Source: Nitrospirota bacterium (lineage in GTDB: Bacteria > Nitrospirota > Thermodesulfovibrionia > Thermodesulfovibrionales > Magnetobacteriaceae). Taken from it: a DNA stretch of 63,455 nt. Every line of letters starts with the position of its first letter. Position 1 is the first letter of the stretch. Of the stretch, positions 53,243-63,334 are shown piece by piece. A program made the position numbers and the translations under genes. Where the stretch lies: positions 1-63,455 of the forward strand of contig JADFYO010000016.1 in assembly GCA_015233015.1 (NCBI GenBank). The letters run 5' to 3'. Under the pieces are notes generated by a model. It had not been told where the DNA came from. It worked only from the letters and a program-made list of their open reading frames with translations, and made no database searches.

Positions 53243-54922
53243 CTAATTGCCGTTCCTGGGCAATAGTTGAATTATACCTTTTACCTCAAGTCCTGTAAAC
53301 GCCCGCCCCTTTATAACTGCTGCGTTCATAGGGTTTACGTTGCCGCCGCACTGCAGCTTATACGTGTATATTTCTACCGGAACGTCTTTAGCCTTGCCGG
53401 TGATTATTCTATCGTAGCCGGTTTTTTCATATGTTACAGCGCATGTGCCGGGCGTGTACTGGTTTAGCAGATTGTCTTTCAGCTCATCGGGGGAATAACC
53501 ATAGTCCATTGCGTGAAAATCGATAAACCAGTTCTTGTAAACCATGCGGCCGGTGAAGGTTTCTGAAAACGCCGCTCGCAGTGTGCCGTTTCTGTCGTAA
53601 GAGAAGAAATCCGGAAGCAAATATATCTTTTCCCCGCTCTCAAGGGCAGTTAAAACACCGTGAGCATATTCGCCGGCCTGGGTCTCTGAAGGGTTGAGCG
53701 GGTGAACGCCGCACTGCAGTCCCATAAAATATGGCACGAAAACACAGTTGTCCATCCCTAAGACCGTCGCGTTATCTTTGGCAATCGTTGCATTTTTGAA
53801 GAAATCGGCAACGGGATTATACCTGCTGTGAAACGAAAGTGCCGGATAAACGTCCAAAAATAATACGGTTGAAATACTAATCGACACGCCATAGATTAAT
53901 ATGTTTGAAAGCGATTCTTTTATTTTATATCGTTTCAGTAGTTCATCGAGCGCCACAGCCATAATCGGAAAGGACATAAGCCCCGGCCACAGGAAATGCC
54001 TGTACTTTACTACGGTAATGTTGCAGTAGAAATCTGAAATCGCTAAAAACTGAATGGCAAACGCCAGAGATATGAGCCTTTTCCTACGGTCATTTACCAT
54101 GAAAGGCGCCGCAAGGCCAATAAACTGCCCGATAAACAAGATATCGCCCACGCCGTATCTCCAAAACGCAACCCCAGTAGAGAAAAGGTCTGAAAACACA
54201 CCCAGAAATTGTCCGTCATACGGGGACTTGGTCTTGCGAATAAGGCCGATAAAATGTGAGCTGTCGATGATGAACGATACTATGATGGCAGCACTCATGA
54301 TTATCCCCACGCGTATCAGCCCCTTTTTAAGATTCGCCGGTATAAGCATGTCAGTCCAGGCGTCCTTAATATCTGCTGATGTGATATACACATAAAACGC
54401 GAAAAATGGCAGAAACAGGGTTATCGTATCCTTAGAAAGTATAGCAAGTCCTAACACAATGCCAGAGATATACTTACAGTACGAGGGGCGGCCCTTACCG
54501 GCAAGCCACAAGGCGGCGGTCATGTACATAAGGCCGATGAAATCCTCCTTGAGATGAGTAATAGTCATCAGGGCAGCGGGGGTTGCGAATAAAAAAAGCG
54601 TTGAGATGAAGGCCGACCTAAACCCTGCGAGTTCTTTTATCCACAGGTAATAGAAAAACAGGCCGGCAAGGGCACTAAGCGCTATAGTTATGGGCAGTGT
54701 CAGCTTGCCAAGTATGATGCTCAATGGAACAAGCGTATATCCGGTAACGCACCGCGCGTCGAAAAAACACTGGAGCTTAGAGGAATCTTTAAACACATCC
54801 ACAGTCTTCATATATAGCACTGTGTCATAATGATATGGCTCTCTAAGAGTAAACGCCAAAAGGACGGCAGAAAAGCAGAGAAACATCATCCCCACAGCAA
54901 CACTCTCTTTAGTAAGTTTCAC
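53243..54922 (-). CDS. GT-C-type polytopic membrane glycosyltransferase-like protein
   Basis: A 559-residue protein. A first membrane helix is followed by REPYHYDTVLYM, where the Asp stands at the place of the catalytic acid of GT-C/PMT (GT39/GT83-like) enzymes, and by about ten further helices, then a ~170-residue soluble C-terminus with LGMDNCVFVPYFMG. Such enzymes transfer sugars from polyprenyl phosphate donors to lipids or proteins. Acceptor and donor are unknown. It is monocistronic here; the 5' neighbour is a 460-base gap. Confidence 0.65.
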   Translation of the reverse strand: MKLTKESVAVGMMFLCFSAVLLAFTLREPYHYDTVLYMKTVDVFKDSSKLQCFFDARCVTGYTLVPLSIILGKLTLPITIALSALAGLFFYYLWIKELAGFRSAFISTLFLFATPAALMTITHLKEDFIGLMYMTAALWLAGKGRPSYCKYISGIVLGLAILSKDTITLFLPFFAFYVYITSADIKDAWTDMLIPANLKKGLIRVGIIMSAAIIVSFIIDSSHFIGLIRKTKSPYDGQFLGVFSDLFSTGVAFWRYGVGDILFIGQFIGLAAPFMVNDRRKRLISLAFAIQFLAISDFYCNITVVKYRHFLWPGLMSFPIMAVALDELLKRYKIKESLSNILIYGVSISISTVLFLDVYPALSFHSRYNPVADFFKNATIAKDNATVLGMDNCVFVPYFMGLQCGVHPLNPSETQAGEYAHGVLTALESGEKIYLLPDFFSYDRNGTLRAAFSETFTGRMVYKNWFIDFHAMDYGYSPDELKDNLLNQYTPGTCAVTYEKTGYDRIITGKAKDVPVEIYTYKLQCGGNVNPMNAAVIKGRAFTGLEVKGIIQLLPRNGN

Positions 54923-55383
54923 GGACTTTACGCCTCCCGATAGCAGGGTTCGTTATCGATTTACTGTATTTTTCGAGTCAGAGACTTAATTCCCAAGTCT
55001 GATACCTCTCCAATAAATGTCAATACTAAATTATGATAATCGAATATTACCTGAAAAAGCAAAGACATCCTTATATAACGCATCTGGCAGTAACGTGGCG
55101 GCTTGTTACAATGAGCGACAATACATAATTGTAGGATGCTACATTTATGTATCTCTTCCTGAGATAGTAACTGCTTATATATCGGCATGTTACAGGTTGG
55201 CATGGTTTGTGATAATGGAACATATGGGTAAAGTTATTGTATCTTTAAAGAATGATATTTTGGTGAAAATAATTCATCTCAAATTGATTTATGAAACTTT
55301 TGCACTGCGGTTTTGCTATAATAGCCGCTGAGGCACCAGGAGTGGCAGCTTCTTAAGACCATTTATGAAAAAGGAGTGAACCT
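54923..55383. other. Intergenic region with promoter and a possible decayed FHA start
   Basis: It holds no gene I can support. Two overlapping open frames on opposite strands look random. A plus-strand segment at 55224 reads MGKVIVSLKNDIL, which resembles the beginning of FHA-domain proteins but soon loses resemblance; it may be a remnant. The promoter of the glutamine gene set is at its right end. Confidence 0.35.
55314..55322 (+). promoter_or_regulatory. Extended -10 promoter of the amidotransferase-glnB-glnA set
   Basis: TGC directly followed by a perfect TATAAT (55317-55322), the extended -10 arrangement; a -35 box is weak (AAACTT at 17 bases). It lies about 60 bases before the ATG at 55384. 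I looked for a sigma-54 -24/-12 element upstream of glnB and glnA and saw none. Confidence 0.6.
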
Positions 55384-56417
<1,034 letters not shown>

Positions 56418-56452
56418 TCACCATCAATATACTAAATTCAGGAGGTTAACAA

Positions 56453-57865
56453 ATGACACCAAAAGAAGTACTCGCGTTGGCGAAGAAAAACGACGCAGTG
56501 ATGGTAAACCTGATGTTTGTAGATTTCCCGGGGTCGTGGCAGAATTTCTCCGTACCCATTGGGCAGCTCAGTGAAAAGTCGTTCGAAGAGGGTTTTGGAT
56601 TTGACGGCTCCTCGATAAGGGGATGGCAGGCCATTAACGCCTCGGACATGCTTGTATTGCCCGACCCTGAAACGGCTATCATGGACCCTTTCAGGCAGTA
56701 CCCGACTGTGAACCTTATTTGTAATATATTAGACCCTATAACCAAGGCGTCCTACACCCGCGACCCGCGCTACATAGCCCAGAAGGCACATTCCTATTTA
56801 CAATCCACCGGCATTGCCGACACTGCATACTTCGGGCCGGAGGCGGAGTTCTTTATCTTTGACGACATACGCTACGACCAGACGACAAACAGTGGTTACT
56901 ACTATATTGATTCTAAGGAAGGCATCTGGAACACAGGCAGGGACGAAAAGCCAAACCTCGGCTATAAGCCTCGCTATAAGGAGGGATACTTCCCCGTATC
57001 ACCGAATGACTCGATGGAAGACCTGAGAACGGAGATGGTCATAACGCTCCAGAAATGCGGCATCGAAGTAGAGGCACAGCACCACGAAGTTGCAACCGGC
57101 GGACAGGCAGAGATAGACATGAGGTTCTCACCGCTTGTAAAAATGGCCGACTGGCTGATGATATTTAAGTATGTGATAAAAAACGTGGCATATAAAAACG
57201 GAAAGACCGCAACTTTTATGCCTAAGCCCCTGTTTCAGGACAACGGCTCAGGGATGCATGTGCACCAGAGCCTGTGGAAGGGAGGAAAGCCGCTGTTTCC
57301 CGGTAAGGGATACGCAGGATTAAGCGAAATGGCCCTGCACTATATCGGTGGCATTCTCAAGCACTCAAAGGCGATTGCGGCAATAACGAACCCTACGACA
57401 AATTCATACAAGAGACTGGTCCCGGGATTTGAGGCCCCCGTTAATCTGGCCTACTCGGCACGAAACCGTTCAGCCTCGATAAGAATACCGATGTACTCAC
57501 CGTCGCCAAAGGCAAAACGCATCGAGGTGAGATACCCCGACCCATCGTGCAATCCATATCTGGCATTTACGGCGATGTTGATGGCGGGATTAGACGGTAT
57601 AGAAAACAGGATAGACCCGGGCGAGCCTCTCGATAAGGACTTATACGATCTCGAGCCGGAGGAGTTGGCCACTGTACCGCAGATGCCGGGAAGCCTTGAT
57701 GAGGCATTAAACAATATCGAGGCCGACCATGAGTTCCTGTTAAAGGGCGACGTATTTACGGAGGACGTGCTGAAGACATGGGTAGCCTACAAGTGGGAAA
57801 AAGAGGTTGACGCCATGAGACTAAGGCCGCACCCGTATGAGTTCTACCTGTACTATGATGTGTAA
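56453..57865 (+). CDS. glnA: Glutamine synthetase type I
   Basis: A 470-residue GSI. Motifs: [17 protein letters not shown], the ATP-region [35 protein letters not shown] and [17 protein letters not shown]. The adenylylation Tyr is present in [11 protein letters not shown] (Tyr397 region), so adenylyltransferase control is likely. GGAGG lies seven bases upstream. It makes glutamine from glutamate and ammonia. Confidence 0.98.
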   Translation: MTPKEVLALAKKNDAVMVNLMFVDFPGSWQNFSVPIGQLSEKSFEEGFGFDGSSIRGWQAINASDMLVLPDPETAIMDPFRQYPTVNLICNILDPITKASYTRDPRYIAQKAHSYLQSTGIADTAYFGPEAEFFIFDDIRYDQTTNSGYYYIDSKEGIWNTGRDEKPNLGYKPRYKEGYFPVSPNDSMEDLRTEMVITLQKCGIEVEAQHHEVATGGQAEIDMRFSPLVKMADWLMIFKYVIKNVAYKNGKTATFMPKPLFQDNGSGMHVHQSLWKGGKPLFPGKGYAGLSEMALHYIGGILKHSKAIAAITNPTTNSYKRLVPGFEAPVNLAYSARNRSASIRIPMYSPSPKAKRIEVRYPDPSCNPYLAFTAMLMAGLDGIENRIDPGEPLDKDLYDLEPEELATVPQMPGSLDEALNNIEADHEFLLKGDVFTEDVLKTWVAYKWEKEVDAMRLRPHPYEFYLYYDV

Positions 57866-57880
57866 AGACACTTAATAAGA

Positions 57881-58327
57881 GTGACAATAGTAGGAGTAAT
57901 TGGTGGAAGGGACGTAAGTCCGTGGCACCTCGGGGAAGCCGAAGAGGTTGGCAGGCTGATAGCATTAAAGGGCGGCCTGTTAATCTCCGGCGGCCTCGGG
58001 GGCGTCATGGAGGCCGCCTGTAAAGGCGCGAAAAAAGCTGGAGGCCTTACAGTAGGGATATTACCGCAAGGGGATAAAAGGCACGCCAACCCGCACGTAG
58101 ATATACCAATAGCAACCGGAATGGGCGCGGCCAGAAACGCCATAATAGCCCAAACCGCAGACGTGTTCATAGCCATAGGCGGCTCATACGGGACACTCTC
58201 CGAAATAGCCTACGCCCTCCAGTTCAATAAACCAGTAATAGGGCTTGGGACATGGGAGATTGAAGGAGTAATTACCGCAGGAACCGCGGCTGAGGCCGTT
58301 GACAAGGCGTTTAGTTACCATACGTAA
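57881..58327 (+). CDS. LOG/TIGR00725-family Rossmann protein
   Basis: A 148-residue SLOG-type protein starting at GTG 57881: VGVIGGRDVSP, LLISGGLGGVMEAACKGAKKAGG and IAIGGSYGTLSEIAYAL. The GGxxGxM and GGxxGTLxE segments are the nucleotide-binding signature of LOG (cytokinin riboside phosphate hydrolase)/TIGR00725 proteins. The enzymatic role of this subgroup is unknown. It follows glnA by 15 bases. Confidence 0.85.
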   Translation: MTIVGVIGGRDVSPWHLGEAEEVGRLIALKGGLLISGGLGGVMEAACKGAKKAGGLTVGILPQGDKRHANPHVDIPIATGMGAARNAIIAQTADVFIAIGGSYGTLSEIAYALQFNKPVIGLGTWEIEGVITAGTAAEAVDKAFSYHT

Positions 58328-58394
58328 ATCCTGCTCCAAAGTTCCTTTTAATAATTGATTTTCCTATATTTCTGTGTTATAGTAATATTTAATA

Positions 58395-58766
58395 ATGGAA
58401 AAAGAAGAAATCATTCGTGAAATTCAACGTGTCGCCTCTGAAAACAACGGCAAGTCACCAGGCATAAACACATTCAAAAAATTAACTGGAATATCACGAG
58501 ATGATTGGCGAGGAAAATATTGGCGAAATTGGAATGATGCTCTTAAAGAAGCTGATCTTGAAGAAAATGCGCTACAGAAAGCCTATGACAACGATTCCAT
58601 TATTCGTAGTATTATTTTGCTAACTAGAAAATATAATAGATATCCTACCCTCGCCGACATAAAACTGGAAAAAAGAATAAACAAATCTTTTCCTGGTCAG
58701 AAACCTGTTAATCGCCTCGGCACAGCAAAAAACGTCTTGAACTCGTTAGAGAATATGCAAAAATGA
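58395..58766 (+). CDS. N-terminal half of a GIY-YIG nuclease (homing-endonuclease-associated repeats)
   Basis: A 123-residue protein with IIREIQRVASENNGKSPG, FKKLTGISRDDWRGKYWRNW and NDALKEAD, the pattern of homing-endonuclease-associated (HNH_repeat-like) helical repeats. In related bacteria this region forms one protein with a C-terminal GIY-YIG/T5orf172 nuclease. Here it ends at TGA 58764-58766 in an A-rich context (CAAAAATGA), and the nuclease half begins in the -1 frame with a four-base overlap. Either translational coupling, -1 slippage or a recent mutation applies. Confidence 0.7.
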   Translation: MEKEEIIREIQRVASENNGKSPGINTFKKLTGISRDDWRGKYWRNWNDALKEADLEENALQKAYDNDSIIRSIILLTRKYNRYPTLADIKLEKRINKSFPGQKPVNRLGTAKNVLNSLENMQK

Positions 58767-59119
58767 ATAGTGAATATTCAGACATCCTTCAGTTTTTACC
58801 AGACCCCAAGCCAGCTGATTTTAAGGATAATCTTGAGACGCAAGATATGGAAAAAACTAATGGTTTTGTTTACATGGTAAAAGAGCAGTACAGTAAAAAA
58901 TATAAAATTGGAAAAACATTTGATGTGCCTCGACGCCACAGGGAAATTAATCTTGAACTTCCGGGAGATTTGAAAAAAATACATTCCATACAAACAGATG
59001 ACCCGGCTGGAATCGAAGCATACTGGCATAAACGTTTCGAGAAAAAACGAACCAAGGGGGAATGGTTTGCCCTCTCCCATGATGATATAAAAGCATTCAA
59101 GCGACGAAAATTCATGTAA
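58763..59119 (+). CDS. GIY-YIG (T5orf172/MUG113-like) nuclease half
   Basis: A 118-residue protein. GFVYMVKEQYSKKYKIGKTFDVPRR is the GIY-YIG-type core (here VYM...YKIG), followed by Arg and Glu positions (RHREINLELPG), EAYWHKRFEKKRTKGEWF and a C-terminal basic tail. The fold is that of T5orf172/MUG113 nucleases found in phages and mobile elements. It overlaps the upstream repeat-domain gene by ATGA; the two probably make one functional nuclease. Base composition is A+T-rich compared with neighbours, consistent with acquisition. Confidence 0.75.
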   Translation: MNSEYSDILQFLPDPKPADFKDNLETQDMEKTNGFVYMVKEQYSKKYKIGKTFDVPRRHREINLELPGDLKKIHSIQTDDPAGIEAYWHKRFEKKRTKGEWFALSHDDIKAFKRRKFM

Positions 59120-59206
59120 GGGTTTGCCAAAATAAAATGAGAAAACATTATGGACGGTGACATAGTTGTCATTCTAAATTTCGATCATATGAGAAAATAT
59201 AATATT

Positions 59207-59348
59207 TGTCATTCCTGCGAAAGCAGGAATCCAGTTATTTTCTGATAATAGTTAAACGCAAAATATTTATTATATATTTATTAATGTGTTGTATAAGGGT
59301 AATATCTATTTTCTTAAGGACTGGATTCCTGCTTTCGCAGGAATGACA
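59207..59348. mobile_element. 142-bp MITE-like element with 28-bp perfect terminal inverted repeats
   Basis: TGTCATTCCTGCGAAAGCAG (59207-59226, continuing GAATCCAG to 59234) is exactly inverted at 59321-59348. Each end is also palindromic in itself (ATTCCTGC/GCAGGAAT). The 86-base interior is A+T-rich and non-coding. Repeats of this GTCATTCC-GAAA-GGAATCCAG type are widespread as mobile palindromic elements. No clear target duplication was seen. Confidence 0.75.
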
Positions 59349-59396
59349 GACTTATTAATATTACTCATTATGCATAAAAAAAGGAGTGAAATATCT

Positions 59397-59640
59397 ATGA
59401 AGATAAAATTAAAAACCGTACCGATTTTTAACAACGAAGACGAAGAAAGAGAGTTCTGGAGTATCCACGATACATCGGAATATTTTGATTATGACAAGGC
59501 TGAAGCGGCTGTTTCCCCAAACCTGAGGCCTTCGACGAAATCTAAATCAGACTGCCGGATACGCTTATAGCGCACTAAAGATGATTGCCAATGAAAAGGA
59601 TGTCTCTTATCAATCGCTTATTTTAAGTATATCTTACTGA
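59397..59640 (+). pseudogene. Frameshifted CopG/BrnA-like antitoxin
   Basis: From ATG 59397 (GGAG ten bases upstream) the frame reads MKIKLKTVPIF, EREFWSIHDTSEYFDYD and NLRPSTK, the start of CopG/BrnA-type antitoxins (FW-DTSEY, LRPSTK). It then shifts: RLPDTLIA appears in another frame around 59550-59573 and LKMIANEKDVSYQSL in a third up to the TGA at 59640. Restoring two small indels rebuilds the ribbon-helix-helix C-terminus. No BrnT-like toxin gene is next to it. The MITE-like element ends 49 bases upstream. Confidence 0.8.
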
Positions 59641-59751
59641 AAAAATTGAACAGGGGATTAAGATTAGATAGCCCCTGCGCGATTTAAGCACAGATAAATG
59701 AGGGATGTCAAGAGCGTTGACAGGAAAATATTTATGTGATAAGATAAAGGT

Positions 59752-59976
59752 ATGAGCGTCATAGCGATACCTAAATCACTACGTGAGAAGTTAGGCGACG
59801 AGGCTACTGAAGACCTTGTTAAGATTATTAATGAGGCTGACTTGTCTTCCCGAAAGGATTTGGTTACAAAAGCAGACCTTGAAGCCGCCAAGTCAGAACT
59901 CTTGAAATGGTCGTTTATCTTCTGGGTGTCGCAGATTGGCATACTGATAGCCGCGTTAAAGTTCTTTGTAAAGTAA
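59752..59976 (+). CDS. Small tail-anchored coiled-coil protein (DUF1640-like)
   Basis: A 74-residue protein: IPKSLREKLGDEATEDLVKI, then DLVTKADLEAAKSELLKW (coiled coil) and a membrane helix (FIFWVSQIGILIAALKFF). It shares the [A/V]TK[A/E]DL start of the coiled coil and the tail anchor with the proteins at 48947 and 52575. The function is unknown. It is the only member on the plus strand in this window. Confidence 0.6.
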   Translation: MSVIAIPKSLREKLGDEATEDLVKIINEADLSSRKDLVTKADLEAAKSELLKWSFIFWVSQIGILIAALKFFVK

Positions 59977-59977
59977 T

Positions 59978-60105
59978 TCATCCCATAATCCCAAACCAGT
60001 TTTCCCTTCTCTCCGGCTTGCCAAGTTCCTGGACCTCGACAAACTCAACTTCGGGAAGTTTTTGTATGACGGCTTGAGCAATTTTATGCAAATATCTCCG
60101 TTGAG
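59978..60105 (-). pseudogene. C-terminal remnant of an unidentified gene
   Basis: The minus strand is open for about 42 codons ending at TGA 59978-59980 and reads RRYLHKIAQAVIQKLPEVEF, then VEVQELGKPERRENWFGIMG. It looks protein-like (amphipathic helix, charged end) but has no start codon: an in-frame TAA lies just upstream. The 3' end of the adenylate cyclase gene abuts it. The family is not recognised. Confidence 0.35.
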
Positions 60106-60109
60106 AAGT

Positions 60110-62410
60110 TTATTTCGAGGTCATCTTCCAAACGCCGTCCCATGCGGCAGGGGGTTCAGCCTTCAGATGTTCGCATCTTTCGACGTAGATTTGCGATAGT
60201 TTATCGCCGGGGTGCAGCTTCAGGGATTCCCTGAATGACCTTACGGCGCGGTCCCAGTCTCCAGACTGGTAGGCCTTTCTACCCTCTCTGAAATTGCCAG
60301 CTACCTCCATAAGACTTGGAAATGTCTCCTCAGTATGATAATCGAGGACTTCATATATCCTCACGGCTTTCGTCTTTCCCTTCACTATAACATCGTCAAT
60401 ATCGCGAACCTGATATATGCCGCGCAGTTTGTGATAGGTGTTTTCGGAGATGAGAATTTTCGCGCCGTACTGTTTACACGCCGACTCAAGCCTCGACGCC
60501 AGATTGACACCGTCTCCTATCATCGTAAAATCCATTCTTTTGGGCGAGCCAATATTCCCGGACACAACGGTATCGGTGTTGAGGCCGATGCCTATGTCTA
60601 TGGGTTTCATCTTGTCGGCGTTGCGCTTGATATTCCACTGCCACAAGGACTTGAGCATCGCGATGGCGCAGCGCACCGCCCTGTCCTCGTTATCGTCATA
60701 CGTGATAGGCACTCCGAAGCCCGCCATAATGGCGTCGCCTATGAACTTGTCCAGCATTCCCCCTTCGGCCTGGATACATTCCATCATCAGGGTAAAGTAC
60801 TCATTAAGGAGGCTGACGGTGCCGTGCGCCCCAAGCTCCTCTGTAAATGTGGTGAAACCGCGAATGTCCGAGAATAACACCGTGGCCGGCGTACTCTTGC
60901 CTCCTAAAATATCGTCGCCTCCGGCGAGGAGCTGATCGGCCAGCGCCGGGTCCATATAACGCGACATCGTTGACTTCATACGCTTCTCGCCGGAGATGTC
61001 CTCCAGGATTATCATATTGCCGAGCTTTTTCCCCTCGCCGCTTACCAGCGGCAGCGCCGTAACGTTGGCCGAGACACTCTCACCGTTAAATATAAGTACG
61101 GCATCCATGGTTATCTCAGCACTACGGGTCTGCTCAACCTGCCTGACCTTATCGACAATCCATGAGTTTTGACCTGTGAAAAATGTGCCCGTCTCCTTGC
61201 CGATTATCTCATCGATGTCTGTCTTTAATATGCGCAGCCCCGAGGCGTTGCATGTGATAATCTTTCCTTCCTCATCGAGCGTAATAACGCCGTTACTCAT
61301 ACTTTGGAGCATACTTTCATTATAATTCTTCATATTTTGAATGTCGTTAAAGAGTTTGGCATTCTCGAGGGCGATAGAGATCTGGGCGGTAAATGCCTTC
61401 AGCCGTGACTCGTCCTCATCGGTGAACGGCCCTCCGCGCTTATTCAACACCTGTGTGACGCCTATAACTTTGCCCTGCTTGTTTGCCACAGGGGTGCAAA
61501 GTATAGAGCGCGTGAAAAATCCCGTCTTATAATCGAATGCGGGATTAAAACGCAGGTCGGCATACGCATAAGGGATATTTACGGACTTGCCGCTGGTAAA
61601 GACCGCCCCGGCAATGCCTAAATGATTGGGGAACCGTATCTGGGTGACAGCTATTCCCTCGCCTACCATAGACCATAATTCATTGGTCTTAGCGTCATTG
61701 ATAAAAAGTGTCGAGCGCTCGGCGTGGAGCATCTTCGTTGCCTCGCTCATCACCTTCTGGAGCAGCGTGCTCAGCTCAATCTCCGACGTGATGTCGGCCA
61801 CTATGTCGAGGAATTCCAGTTCCTGGGCGCGTGAGCACTGCATCTGCTCAACGAACTGGGCTGTTTGCAGCACTATTGCCGCCTGTGTGGTCATTGCCTC
61901 GAGGAGATTCATATCATCTATGGCAAACTTACCCGTCTTTTTATTCAGGATCTGAACAACTCCAAGCACCTCAGCCTTTCCCGTAACAATCGGGACGCAA
62001 ACCATGTTTCTGGTTTTAAAGCCCGTTTGCTGGTCGATTTCCCGATTAAACCGCTTATCTTTATAAGCGTCGTTGACAATGACGCCTTTAGCCATCTTAA
62101 AAACGTCGCCGGCGATACCGCTCGTATTGAGAAACCGAATTTGGCGTTTAAACCCTCCCTGGGCTACAATGGAGTATAGCTCGCCTGTACATCTGTCATT
62201 GAGGAACAGGGAGCCGCGCTCAGCTGAAAGTTCAGCAATGGCCATACTAACAAATACTTCGAGAATCCCATCCAGAGAGTCGATTGCGGCAAGCTTATGC
62301 GATATACCAAGCAGCATCTCCGCTTGTTTAAGGCTCCTTTCAAGCACCTGGAGATTGGTCTGCAAAGTATCCTGTCCGGCTGATGTATTGTTGTCTGATT
62401 TCTTTTTCAT
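60110..62410 (-). CDS. GAF-GAF-PAS class III adenylate cyclase
   Basis: A 766-residue soluble cyclase. Two GAF domains (about residues 45-190 and 215-365, each with a KTG-type end such as QQTGFKTRNMVCVPIV and DYKTGFFTRSILCTPV) precede a PAS domain (MSNGVITLDEEGKIITCNASG) and a class III catalytic domain. The latter has both metal Asps (VLFSDIRGFTTF, FIGDAIMAGFG), the adenine-selecting Lys in LDKFIGD and IGDGVNLASRLES. A TPR-like C-terminus (YQSGDWDRAVRSFRESLKLHP) ends it. The input ligands are unknown. It overlaps the coiled-coil gene upstream by four bases. Confidence 0.92.
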   Translation of the reverse strand: MKKKSDNNTSAGQDTLQTNLQVLERSLKQAEMLLGISHKLAAIDSLDGILEVFVSMAIAELSAERGSLFLNDRCTGELYSIVAQGGFKRQIRFLNTSGIAGDVFKMAKGVIVNDAYKDKRFNREIDQQTGFKTRNMVCVPIVTGKAEVLGVVQILNKKTGKFAIDDMNLLEAMTTQAAIVLQTAQFVEQMQCSRAQELEFLDIVADITSEIELSTLLQKVMSEATKMLHAERSTLFINDAKTNELWSMVGEGIAVTQIRFPNHLGIAGAVFTSGKSVNIPYAYADLRFNPAFDYKTGFFTRSILCTPVANKQGKVIGVTQVLNKRGGPFTDEDESRLKAFTAQISIALENAKLFNDIQNMKNYNESMLQSMSNGVITLDEEGKIITCNASGLRILKTDIDEIIGKETGTFFTGQNSWIVDKVRQVEQTRSAEITMDAVLIFNGESVSANVTALPLVSGEGKKLGNMIILEDISGEKRMKSTMSRYMDPALADQLLAGGDDILGGKSTPATVLFSDIRGFTTFTEELGAHGTVSLLNEYFTLMMECIQAEGGMLDKFIGDAIMAGFGVPITYDDNEDRAVRCAIAMLKSLWQWNIKRNADKMKPIDIGIGLNTDTVVSGNIGSPKRMDFTMIGDGVNLASRLESACKQYGAKILISENTYHKLRGIYQVRDIDDVIVKGKTKAVRIYEVLDYHTEETFPSLMEVAGNFREGRKAYQSGDWDRAVRSFRESLKLHPGDKLSQIYVERCEHLKAEPPAAWDGVWKMTSK

Positions 62411-62850
62411 ACCCGTGTGTGCTTGTCCTCTAATTCCTGCCTAAGCGTCTGAATAGTTTTTTGCAACTGATTTATTTCACTTCGATGTGCCGCGCGTTCA
62501 TCATCGAGGCGTTTATCAAACTCAAACGACATTGCCTCCATCTCATGGCGCATAGCCGCGACTATTGCCTTAATCTGATTTGTCTCATCATTCATAGAGG
62601 CGGCAGTTTTCTGTACCTCCTCGTCTTTTTCATTGCCCAGACGCTGGAGTTCCTTTCTCAGCTCTACAATGGTGGCCTGAAGCTGGGCAATTTCGGCGTT
62701 TGCCGCAATAGCAGCCCTTCTGATAAAGTCATCTCTGTCATATTGAGAGAATTCGAGCTGTTTGCGCATCGCCTCTATTGTATCTTTCAGATACCGGTTC
62801 TCTGTAAGAGCGCCCTGCAGTTCGTCTTCAATTTCAAGATCTCTTTGCAT
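62407..62850 (-). CDS. Coiled-coil protein coupled to the adenylate cyclase
   Basis: A 147-residue, almost wholly helical and charged protein (ENRYLKDTIEAMRKQLEFSQ, QLQATIVELRKELQRLG, INQLQKTIQTLRQELEDKH). There is no membrane segment. The ATGA overlap with the cyclase suggests fixed stoichiometry, perhaps as a scaffold or dimerisation partner. No family was recognised. Confidence 0.7.
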   Translation of the reverse strand: MQRDLEIEDELQGALTENRYLKDTIEAMRKQLEFSQYDRDDFIRRAAIAANAEIAQLQATIVELRKELQRLGNEKDEEVQKTAASMNDETNQIKAIVAAMRHEMEAMSFEFDKRLDDERAAHRSEINQLQKTIQTLRQELEDKHTRV

Positions 62851-63151
62851 ATCGGATATTGAATATTATCATAGAAGTGGTAATGTCCGCAATAAAAAAG
62901 AAACTCCGCCCACAATTCTCAATATATTTCAAAATCACGGGGATATCAAAAGTCCCGGGGACGATAGCAGACCTCGACGCCTCCGACGCCATCACACACC
63001 GCGCCACATCTCAGAGGCCATTCAGTACAGGACGCTTGACAGGGAGGCGATTTAGAGATTTCAGAGTTTTAGGATGTTCACCATTATGTCCCTAATCAGA
63101 CGGATAAATAGGGGGAAAGTTCAGGTCCGATGCAGCTATGAATGGCTAATG
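62851..63151. other. Intergenic region, no supported gene
   Basis: A 78-codon plus-strand frame (62859-63095, MSAIKKKLRPQF from an internal ATG at 62883) is the best coding candidate, but its second half (FSTGRLTGRRFRDF) looks random and another frame competes. It is divergent from the coiled-coil gene, so a promoter for that unit should be here. I could not place one. Confidence 0.3.
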
Positions 63152-63334
63152 CTACAAACTATTGTTATTTTTCTGCAAAGCTGATCTAATTTCATCTAAA
63201 GTCTCTTCTTTATATTTCATTGCGACATTGACAAAGATTCTCCCTCTCCAAATAAGAAAAAGCGGAAAAAACACCATTACAAGCGATAAGGCATAACCAA
63301 TTGCAAAGCAAGAGTTTGAAGTGTAAGACAGCAA
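63152..63334 (-). CDS. Small membrane protein, possibly the end of a larger gene
   Basis: A 60-codon frame opening at TTG 63334. AIGYALSLVMVFFPLFLIW is a good membrane helix, followed by VAMKYKEETLDEIRSALQKNN, a plausible amphipathic C-terminal helix. The N-terminal part is weak and no ribosome-binding site is visible, so it may be a remnant. A different minus-strand frame overlaps (63210-63419) but looks less protein-like. Confidence 0.3.
   Translation of the reverse strand: MLSYTSNSCFAIGYALSLVMVFFPLFLIWRGRIFVNVAMKYKEETLDEIRSALQKNNNSL

Noticed and set aside
55017-55331. Plus-strand frame of 104 codons (and the opposite 80-codon frame at 54961-55203)
   Set aside because: Random-looking composition, no ribosome-binding site, and overlap with the promoter of the downstream operon.
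59286-59396. Upstream start for the antitoxin-like frame
   Set aside because: It would begin inside the palindromic insertion-like element; ATG 59397 has the ribosome-binding site and matches the family start.
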